In this document: piece after piece, positions 4,860 through 11,457 of the stretch
Numbering within the stretch: the first letter of the stretch is position 1
How the letters are laid out: the number at the start of each line of letters is the position of its first letter
Source: Bacteroidota bacterium
Lineage (GTDB): Bacteria > Bacteroidota > Bacteroidia > Chitinophagales > Chitinophagaceae
Assembly (NCBI GenBank): GCA_023396345.1
Contig: JAEWWO010000014.1
Span: 1-11,457 of the forward strand
DNA: 11,457 nucleotides
Direction: 5' to 3'
Made by a program: the position numbers and the translations under genes
The notes under the pieces: generated by a model
Told to the model about the DNA's origin: nothing
Databases searched by the model: none
What the model saw: only the letters and a program-made list of their open reading frames with translations

Positions 4860-6203
4860 ATGCAAAAGAGAGCCAGATTTCAAAAGTTAATTCCGCAGAT
4901 AGGATACTTCTTCCCTTTTACACCCTATTTTTTACTTTTCTTAATAGGTACAACTCTTGCGTATATCTGGCTAAGTAAAAGACCTCTGATTCCGGATACA
5001 CCTTTCTACGAAATATTTTCTTTACTGATTCAGATAACGCTCATCTTCGGATTTTTTCTGCTGGCATTTTCTTTTTTAAGCGTGCTAATAGCGTGGATAT
5101 TTTTATTTTATCAGCTAAAAACAAAAAAACTTTTCTTTAAAATTACTTCATCAGTTAAATATGACAACAGTATCCATATTGAAGTTCATCCTATTTTAAA
5201 ACCTTTGTTTGGTTTTATTAAATTCAGATTAAGATATAATAATGATGAGTACTCGCCTAAGTTTCAGCTAACCGAGGCAGAACTGAACGATTCTTTTTTT
5301 AATACAAAACTCAACGGATATTATAAATGGGATTTACCCGAAATTAAAGAATACACCATTGACCAGTCCATCGTTTTCCTGGAAGACATTTTTCAGTTTT
5401 TCTCTTTTGCCATAAAGATTTATACGCATGAAAGATTTCATTCCGTACCTCCGCAAAAAGAGCTGGAAGTAGATACCATACATCCTAAAAAAACAGAAAA
5501 CATCATCAGTCGTATTGACTATATTAAAAAAGTGGAAGGAGATCATCTCAACTACAAAAGTTTTGAAAATGATGACATACGCCGTATTGTATGGAAGATA
5601 TATGCCAAAAACAGAGAACTGGTAGTGCGTACGCCCGAAAGTCTGGATCCGTATTCATCGCACATTTATTTATTTGCTTCTTTCTTTGCAGGGTTTGATA
5701 TTGAAGGCAACGAAACCGTGCATATTCCTTTTCTAAACTATTACAAAACTATGGTTTGGAATATTTATGAAGAATTAAAGAAACAAAATCCCAACATCCG
5801 TTTTATTTCGGACCAGAGCGATAAATATATTCTTTCATCTGAGGAAGACAGCGACAGCAAACTGAAACACCTGATAAGCGTGAGTAGCTGGCAGCAACAT
5901 ACCAATTTAAAAAGTTATCTCGAAGGACATCATCCTTCTGTCATTATTGTGAGTTCGCTTAACAATGCCGAAGTTGTAGAACAACTGTTGAGAGATGCTG
6001 AAGACGACACCACATTTTTATTTATACCGCTTACCGCATCTTTGCAAAAGCAAAGGGTTACGGACATTGTAGAGATTTTATTTATAAAGAAAGACAGCGA
6101 TAATTTGTCTAAATACAAACCTCAATGGGTGCTTTCTCCATTGCGTACAAAAATAAATGAGAACGAAAAGAAAATTAAAAAACTCTTAAACATAGAAGAT
6201 TAG
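4860..6203 (+). CDS. DUF58 domain membrane protein
   Basis: The 447-residue product has two N-terminal hydrophobic membrane segments (about 19-39 and 53-84), a divergent middle part, and the DUF58 hallmark at about 227-260. There GDHLNYKSFENDDIRRI leads into VWKIYAKNRELVVR, fitting the family pattern of D-x-R-x-I-x-W followed by a basic residue and a conserved L-x-VR. In most DUF58 proteins this is followed by a VWA-like half with a DxSxS-type motif. Here the following hydrophobic strand reads HIYLFASFF and no such motif is visible, so metal binding may be lost. DUF58 proteins are usually encoded with MoxR ATPases and often with transglutaminases, and are thought to be their membrane partners; no activity is established. 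ATG 4860 is preferred over an in-frame TTG at 4845 that lies in the promoter. The stop is 1 nt from the next start. Confidence 0.88.
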   Translation: MQKRARFQKLIPQIGYFFPFTPYFLLFLIGTTLAYIWLSKRPLIPDTPFYEIFSLLIQITLIFGFFLLAFSFLSVLIAWIFLFYQLKTKKLFFKITSSVKYDNSIHIEVHPILKPLFGFIKFRLRYNNDEYSPKFQLTEAELNDSFFNTKLNGYYKWDLPEIKEYTIDQSIVFLEDIFQFFSFAIKIYTHERFHSVPPQKELEVDTIHPKKTENIISRIDYIKKVEGDHLNYKSFENDDIRRIVWKIYAKNRELVVRTPESLDPYSSHIYLFASFFAGFDIEGNETVHIPFLNYYKTMVWNIYEELKKQNPNIRFISDQSDKYILSSEEDSDSKLKHLISVSSWQQHTNLKSYLEGHHPSVIIVSSLNNAEVVEQLLRDAEDDTTFLFIPLTASLQKQRVTDIVEILFIKKDSDNLSKYKPQWVLSPLRTKINENEKKIKKLLNIED

Positions 6204-6204
6204 T

Positions 6205-8805
6205 TTGAAGATAGAACAAGTACATACCAGACGTGCCGTTATGCTGCAATTACTATTGTACGCATTGCCTACCATTGCACTGATGTTTCTGGTGATGTAC
6301 AATTTTAATGTGTACTTTAATCTGCTTCAAAACGATTATGTAATTCAGGGAATTTACTTCGCTCTGGGTATGGTATTTTCTATCATTTTCTATTCTCAGA
6401 ATTTCAGAGTCAGTACCACTTTCGGCGTTTTATTATTTATATATTTTTTATTCTTTCTTCTACTCGAAAATATATCTTACAAGAACTTTGATATATTCAC
6501 AACCTCTATTCAGTTTTTGTCTTTCGTGGTTTTATTCAGCATTGGCTGGCTTTCAGGTTACGGCTTTAGCCGCTGGAACGGCTTTACCATAGCATGGGTG
6601 ATATTTATACTCGCTACTCAAATATACGTTGTCAGTCGAACTGAAGACATCAGCGTACAGAACATACTTACCAATTTTCTGCCTTTTATCTTCTATTGTT
6701 TTTACATCATATACATAACTGAACTCATTAAAAACACAGACGACAGACAAAGGAATTATACCTGGCTTATCATGCGTAAGGTGATGAGTTTTTTGCTGCT
6801 CTTTCTGCTCATTTTTGTTCCCGTATTTTATTTTTATAATGATGATTTAAAAAGAATTGAAAAAGAATGGGAAGATGTGTTGCCGCAATACAATGAGAAG
6901 AAAAAGAATACCGAAAATATGACCCGCCAAAACAAAGACGGTTCAATTGAAAACAAGCAATCATCGCAGCTCACGGGAAATTTAAGCAGAGGTAAAGGAT
7001 TGGCATTTGTGGCATATCTGGATAATTTTCTTCAGGACGGCACACCGAATCCTTTGTACTTTACTTCTTATTATTATACCAGATTCGACACTACAACGCA
7101 GACATTTGAGGTAGATGAAAACATGCCTTATGATGATTTGTATAAACCTGACCCATCTAAGATTCCGATGTATTTTACAGATACAGATTCATCAGCAATA
7201 AAAAACGGATTATCATCCTTAGGCAAAAAAGAAGTATCGGCAGAAGTATATAAAGCCATGTTATCACCCGATGAATATCTGGCTCCGGCTACTGCATTTT
7301 TTTGTCAGCCTATCTCAGTTCCTGATGATAACAGACTGCAGTTTAAAAGTGCCTATAAAGCCAAAATGTGGGTAAGCGAACTCAACAGTGCTTACTTTGT
7401 TTACAACTCCGGCGGAGACCCTGACACCGAAGCTTTTCAAAGCAGAAGAGATGACATTTTAAGAGCAGATACCAACTACTCGCTGATTGATAAAGGTTTT
7501 ATTGATTATTACACACGAATTCCGAAAACGGGCAGCTTTGCACAAATAACGGCTTTGGCTAATCAGATAACAATTCACGCCAATGCACAAACACCGATTG
7601 AGAAAATTAATGCCATCAGAAATTTTTATTTACAGACGGATGAATTCGGACAACCTTTATTCAGTTATTCGGACAATCCGGGTGTACCGGGATTGCCCAG
7701 TGCAAGCAAGCTGAATTATTTTCTTTTTGAAAACCGAAAGGGTTACTGCACCTACTTTGCAGGCACAACTTTGTTTTTGCTTCGTTCCTTAGGCATACCT
7801 TCAAGGATAGCCGCCGGATTTTTAACGATTGACAGAAGCACTCAAAAAAATGAAGGCTGGTATTGGTTTTACGAAGATCAGGCGCACGCCTGGGTGCAGG
7901 TATTTTTTCCTACTTACGGCTGGATAGATTTTGACACAACCATTCCGGATGTGAATGCCTCTCAATCCACAAAGCCCGACGGAACGCCGCCTTTAGGCTT
8001 GTCTGACGCTACTTTTGTAGCCGATGGCAATATTGTGGAAATAGATACAACCAATCTAACTGCGCAAATTAATATCAATAAAATTATTGTTAACAATAAA
8101 AATTTCAGCGATACTGTTTATTATCCGATTAATACCGATATTTCTGTTGCCACTGTAATTACAGATACCGCAACTGTAAATATTCATGCGCTAAAGAAAG
8201 ATATGCGTGTAACGGCAGTTTCTTTTCAACCTGAATTAACCGGTGTTTCAGGCACTGACATCAGCAATATCATCGAAGAACTTCCGGCACTGATTCCTGT
8301 TGACGAAATAAAAGTAATAGAAAAGGAAGAAACCAACAGACAACAACCTCCGCAAACAACTGTAAAAGAAGAAAGTATTGACTGGCTGAAACTATTAACT
8401 ACTCTGCTGTTGCTCATTATTGCAGCCATTGCATTTATCTTGTTTATTCCGTATCTTATCTTCCTTATCTTTAAATTGAATACAAAAAATTCTATTCACC
8501 GACAGAACAGAGCTATACTCTATTACCTCAATCAAATGGGTTATTACAGATACAAAACAAGCTCGCAGGAGTTCGCACAAAGCATTGATGAAATATTTGG
8601 TACTGAATTTGCCAAATTTAATTCTGTATATCAAAAATCGAAATACAGCAAGGGAAAACTCAATGAAGAAGAGAAGGCTTTTGTAAGCAATCATTTCAAA
8701 TCATTTATGCAAAAGATTAAAGAAAAAATTCCTTTAAAGAAAAGAATGAATAAATTTCTTAATATATATGCAACTTTGCATTTCTTTGTAAAAAACAAAA
8801 TTTAG
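6205..8805 (+). CDS. TgpA-like membrane transglutaminase/papain-fold protein
   Basis: The 866-residue protein begins with seven hydrophobic segments (about 12-34, 46-64, 71-90, 98-119, 127-144, 153-175, 192-211). A large extracytoplasmic region (212-728), one more membrane helix (about 730-755) and a cytoplasmic tail follow. The transglutaminase-core triad is intact: C515 in KGYCTYFAG, H561 in QAHAWVQVF and D577 in GWIDFDTT. The tail, with MGYYRYKTSSQEFAQSI, resembles DUF4129, the usual end of TgpA-type proteins. Such enzymes could cross-link or cleave amide bonds on the periplasmic face; their substrates are largely unknown. The start is uncertain: TTG 6205 lies 1 nt after the DUF58 stop and adds a basic cytoplasmic end, while the first ATG is at 6241 (854 residues). 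The MoxR gene follows after 21 nt. Confidence 0.92.
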   Translation: MKIEQVHTRRAVMLQLLLYALPTIALMFLVMYNFNVYFNLLQNDYVIQGIYFALGMVFSIIFYSQNFRVSTTFGVLLFIYFLFFLLLENISYKNFDIFTTSIQFLSFVVLFSIGWLSGYGFSRWNGFTIAWVIFILATQIYVVSRTEDISVQNILTNFLPFIFYCFYIIYITELIKNTDDRQRNYTWLIMRKVMSFLLLFLLIFVPVFYFYNDDLKRIEKEWEDVLPQYNEKKKNTENMTRQNKDGSIENKQSSQLTGNLSRGKGLAFVAYLDNFLQDGTPNPLYFTSYYYTRFDTTTQTFEVDENMPYDDLYKPDPSKIPMYFTDTDSSAIKNGLSSLGKKEVSAEVYKAMLSPDEYLAPATAFFCQPISVPDDNRLQFKSAYKAKMWVSELNSAYFVYNSGGDPDTEAFQSRRDDILRADTNYSLIDKGFIDYYTRIPKTGSFAQITALANQITIHANAQTPIEKINAIRNFYLQTDEFGQPLFSYSDNPGVPGLPSASKLNYFLFENRKGYCTYFAGTTLFLLRSLGIPSRIAAGFLTIDRSTQKNEGWYWFYEDQAHAWVQVFFPTYGWIDFDTTIPDVNASQSTKPDGTPPLGLSDATFVADGNIVEIDTTNLTAQININKIIVNNKNFSDTVYYPINTDISVATVITDTATVNIHALKKDMRVTAVSFQPELTGVSGTDISNIIEELPALIPVDEIKVIEKEETNRQQPPQTTVKEESIDWLKLLTTLLLLIIAAIAFILFIPYLIFLIFKLNTKNSIHRQNRAILYYLNQMGYYRYKTSSQEFAQSIDEIFGTEFAKFNSVYQKSKYSKGKLNEEEKAFVSNHFKSFMQKIKEKIPLKKRMNKFLNIYATLHFFVKNKI

Positions 8806-8826
8806 GGTAAACTATAAAAACAGGAT

Positions 8827-9819
8827 ATGAACCAGGCAGCCTCTCAAAATATGGATATAAGCCTTGCCAACAGCAAGGTCAACAGCTTGATTGAAAACAT
8901 TGAAAAAGTAATCAAAGGAAAGAAATTGCAGATTGAGTTGATACTCACCACGCTGTTTGCAAAAGGTCATATTCTGATAGAAGACAATCCGGGTACGGGC
9001 AAAACCATTCTTGCAAAAACGCTTGCAAAAAGTATAGCCGGGCATGACAATGATGGAGAAGCAATCTTTAAACGTATTCAGTTTACCCCCGATTTGTTGC
9101 CTATGGATTTGCTGGGTTCTTATATATTCAACGAACAGTCAAAAGATTTTATCTTTAAAAAAGGACCTTTGTTCAGCAATATTTTATTGGCTGATGAAAT
9201 TAACAGAGCTTCGCCAAAAGTACAATCCGCGCTGCTTGAATGTATGGCTGAGCATCAGATCACTATAGGAGATACAACTTTTCCGCTGGAAAAAATGTTC
9301 TTTACCATTGCCACACAAAACCCTGTAGAAATGGAAGGTACCTATCCCCTTCCGGCTGCACAGCTTGACCGTTTTTTTATGAAAATTTATTTCGGTTATG
9401 TAAATGAAGATACCGAACTGAATATTTATAACGATTATGTAGGAATTGAAAAAAATCAACAGGAAGTAAAAAGAGTGCTTGATTTGCAGGATATACTTGA
9501 CTTGCAGAATTTTTCTGAAAAAATATTTATTCATGAAGAAATTGTACGCAGTGTAAGAAATATGATTGTGGCTACCAGAAACAACCGTGATATAGTATTG
9601 GGCGCTTCTACAAGAAGTGGCATTACACTCATCAAATGTCTGAAAGCATATGCAATGATCAAAGGAAGAGAATATGTTACAGAAGATGATTTGCAGCAAA
9701 TATCAGAAAGCGTACTTAACCACAGAATTATCTATAGAAATAAAGAGCTTGCAAAAACATTGTCCGACAAATATCTTGAAATAGAATTAGAAAGACTGGG
9801 CAAGCTATCTATCAATTAA
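8827..9819 (+). CDS. MoxR-family AAA+ ATPase
   Basis: The 330-residue protein is full length for a MoxR ATPase and lacks membrane segments. Walker A is EDNPGTGKT (52-60, with K59), Walker B is ILLADEINRA (119-128, with D123 and E124), sensor 1 is ATQNP (162-166), LDRF (180-183) carries the arginine-finger-like R182, and sensor 2 is GASTRSG (259-265, with R263). The VTEDDL stretch followed by VLNHR (up to residue 300) closes the lid domain as in typical MoxR proteins. All ATPase residues are present, so it should be active. Family members act as chaperone-like remodelers, often of VWA or DUF58 partners. Its placement after the DUF58 and transglutaminase genes, rather than before them, is less usual. 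The stop overlaps the next gene's ATG by one base (TAATG), suggesting translational coupling. Confidence 0.97.
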   Translation: MNQAASQNMDISLANSKVNSLIENIEKVIKGKKLQIELILTTLFAKGHILIEDNPGTGKTILAKTLAKSIAGHDNDGEAIFKRIQFTPDLLPMDLLGSYIFNEQSKDFIFKKGPLFSNILLADEINRASPKVQSALLECMAEHQITIGDTTFPLEKMFFTIATQNPVEMEGTYPLPAAQLDRFFMKIYFGYVNEDTELNIYNDYVGIEKNQQEVKRVLDLQDILDLQNFSEKIFIHEEIVRSVRNMIVATRNNRDIVLGASTRSGITLIKCLKAYAMIKGREYVTEDDLQQISESVLNHRIIYRNKELAKTLSDKYLEIELERLGKLSIN

Positions 9820-11457
9820 TGCTAAAAATATTAAAGTATACAGGCTTTACAGGTTGCATCATTTTTATTTGTTTAATGATGCTTTCTTCGTTGGATGCAT
9901 CGGCACAAAGAAGAAGCAAAGAACAGGCAAGATATGAAATCGATGCCAAAAGATATGGTGTAGATGTACGCTCGGAAGAAGCCTTGCCACGTGCAAAAGA
10001 ATTTGTAAGACTGGACAGCACTTATTACGTAGGCTGGCTACTAGAAGGCATGTATAAATACGAAAGAAGTGCCGATGCCATTGGTTTTAAAAATGCTATT
10101 ATCCCGTTGAGAAAATCCTATGATTTAATTATAAATGAATATGACGATGTATTTCATCAGATGTTTTCGGATTACGAGTTTTTAAACAGAAATATCACCC
10201 GTTTTCACGACCTGATGATTATTGTAGATGCGCTGGTTGCTTCTTACGACAATGTTGATTTACCTGACTCTTCGGTGCATATTTTAGATGATATAAAAAA
10301 ATATAATTTCAAAGTTGATAATCTGGAAGATTACGCATTTGGTCAGTACTTTCACCGTGCCTGGCTTTTTCACAGAAACAGATTTTATACCGGCAAAAAA
10401 TACAATTTTCTGAAAGATAATATCTCTGAAAATCAGAAAGCTGCCTATGATATCAGCTACGAAGGATTGCATTATACTGAAACAAATAAAGCACTGGCAG
10501 ATGAATGGTTTGGAGAATCGATAAACTTAATAGACAAACTCAGACTATATCATAATCTGGCTATCATACATTCTTACAACAAACGCTACGACAGCAGTGT
10601 ACACTATTATTCACAACTCAATGAATACGGTGTAATGTCTGATAACAACTACGCAAGTCTGCAACTGGAACTGGCAAATTTCGCAGATGCCAATCATTAT
10701 TACAACATAGCTATTGAAGATGCTGAGGATTATAGTTTACAGGAACCATTTTATTTTTTACCACAGTTGTATGTGTTCTCCGGAAAAATTGATGAAGCCA
10801 TTAAAATGGACAAGGAAATTATCACCAACAGAGGTTCAACGCCCGGTTTCGGATGGTACAATATAGCGTTGGCAAGATCTTATTTATACGACGGACAGCT
10901 CGACAGCTGCGGACTTACACTAAACAAAGCTATTAATTTTGATGAAGTACACATTGGCACTACTCTTACACAATCGCAATATGAATTTACTATTAACCTG
11001 CTGAGATTGCAATTGATTGAAAAAAGAATTGAACAAATTAAATTTCAAAACAAAGGCTGGTGGTATTCTCTGAAAACCTTGTGGAGAGTGTTTTCTATCA
11101 ACATAGAAAAATGGATTACCATTTATAACACAGCTTCTCAACTGGCAAAGAATCCTGAGAAAGACCGTATGGTGTACGATTTATTTTGTTCGGAAGCCAC
11201 TTCTTCTTATGATGAAAACTGGCACTTACTAAAATATTTCAGCTCCTCTTATTTTGAGAAGAAATACAAAGATTATCAGCGAAACGATCAACGCCAAAAT
11301 GCCAACAGATATTTTCAGCTTTTTGAAGCTAAGTTTCAGCTGCGGGGCGGCAAAACAAAACGTGCACGCGAAACCTTCGACAAAATTATCAGTAATGTTG
11401 CAGTTGATACTACTTACGAAAAACTCTACATGGGCAGATTGTACGAAGGTGCTATTC
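9819..11457 (+). CDS. Large exported TPR-like helical-repeat protein (partial, C-terminus beyond right edge)
   Basis: The frame begins at ATG 9819, overlapping the MoxR stop by one base, and is open to the window end (546 codons seen). A signal peptide is clear: basic start (MLKILKY), hydrophobic core (about 12-25), and ASA-Q cleavage after residue 29. The N-region has no lipobox at that site. The mature part is helical and rich in aromatic and charged residues. TPR-like helix pairs can be seen at about 305-405, for example FYFLPQLYVFSGKIDEAIKM and WYNIALARSYLYDGQLDS, and again near 497-546 (YFQLFEAKFQLRGGKTKRAR, then a YMGRLYEGA segment). Such repeats normally bind proteins. Being coupled to the MoxR gene, it may be the periplasmic scaffold of the cassette, comparable in position to TPR proteins of Bacteroidota Bat operons. 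That role is inferred. Confidence 0.85.
   Translation, partial: MLKILKYTGFTGCIIFICLMMLSSLDASAQRRSKEQARYEIDAKRYGVDVRSEEALPRAKEFVRLDSTYYVGWLLEGMYKYERSADAIGFKNAIIPLRKSYDLIINEYDDVFHQMFSDYEFLNRNITRFHDLMIIVDALVASYDNVDLPDSSVHILDDIKKYNFKVDNLEDYAFGQYFHRAWLFHRNRFYTGKKYNFLKDNISENQKAAYDISYEGLHYTETNKALADEWFGESINLIDKLRLYHNLAIIHSYNKRYDSSVHYYSQLNEYGVMSDNNYASLQLELANFADANHYYNIAIEDAEDYSLQEPFYFLPQLYVFSGKIDEAIKMDKEIITNRGSTPGFGWYNIALARSYLYDGQLDSCGLTLNKAINFDEVHIGTTLTQSQYEFTINLLRLQLIEKRIEQIKFQNKGWWYSLKTLWRVFSINIEKWITIYNTASQLAKNPEKDRMVYDLFCSEATSSYDENWHLLKYFSSSYFEKKYKDYQRNDQRQNANRYFQLFEAKFQLRGGKTKRARETFDKIISNVAVDTTYEKLYMGRLYEGAI

Noticed and set aside
9184..9699. A 171-codon open frame on the minus strand opposite the MoxR gene
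   Set aside because: It lies wholly inside a gene with every AAA+ motif intact, and its translation is rich in Cys/His/Phe with no recognisable domain. It is an antisense shadow of AT-rich coding sequence.

Overview
The window looks like a chromosomal segment of a Bacteroidota bacterium, probably of the Chitinophagales/Sphingobacteriia type. This is inferred from four things: AT-rich sequence, start codons mostly without a Shine-Dalgarno sequence, perfect TAnnTTTG -7 promoter elements (the Bacteroidota sigma-A type) in front of several genes, and secreted proteins with 'xxA-Q' signal-peptide ends. No tRNA, rRNA, insertion sequence, phage gene or CRISPR array is visible.

Left part, minus strand (1-1597): a tight three-gene run reads leftwards. 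It holds a pirin-family cupin protein, a small protein resembling a degenerate response-regulator receiver, and a ComF-family phosphoribosyltransferase cut by the window edge. A TAnnTTTG element precedes pirin, and the first two genes have strong AGGAG-type ribosome binding sites. The gap to the next gene holds a purine-rich patch and a 132-base stretch with no G on the plus strand, built of degenerate ACATTATC-like units.

Centre, plus strand (1827-3845): pdxJ (pyridoxine 5'-phosphate synthase) and an ArsC/Spx-family single-cysteine protein form a tight pair. A 58-residue secreted Cys/Lys-rich peptide follows, apparently its own transcription unit with a promoter and an intrinsic terminator. 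Next is a predicted outer-membrane beta-barrel-like protein. Convergent to it lies a zinc-ribbon class I SAM methyltransferase on the minus strand (3856-4758).

Right part, plus strand (4840-11457): an operon-like series of four genes starts at a perfect -7 element. It encodes a DUF58 membrane protein, a TgpA-like membrane transglutaminase, a MoxR AAA+ ATPase, and a long secreted TPR-like protein truncated by the window end. The first two genes are 1 nt apart, the middle pair 21 nt apart, and the last two overlap by 1 nt. MoxR/DUF58/transglutaminase groupings are a known but functionally poorly understood theme. Here the MoxR gene comes third, the DUF58 protein appears to lack the metal-binding (MIDAS) motif of its VWA-like half, and the cassette ends in a large exported repeat protein. 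This is the best candidate in the window for an incompletely described system: a cytoplasmic ATPase and membrane partners acting with a periplasm-facing papain-like enzyme and an exported scaffold.
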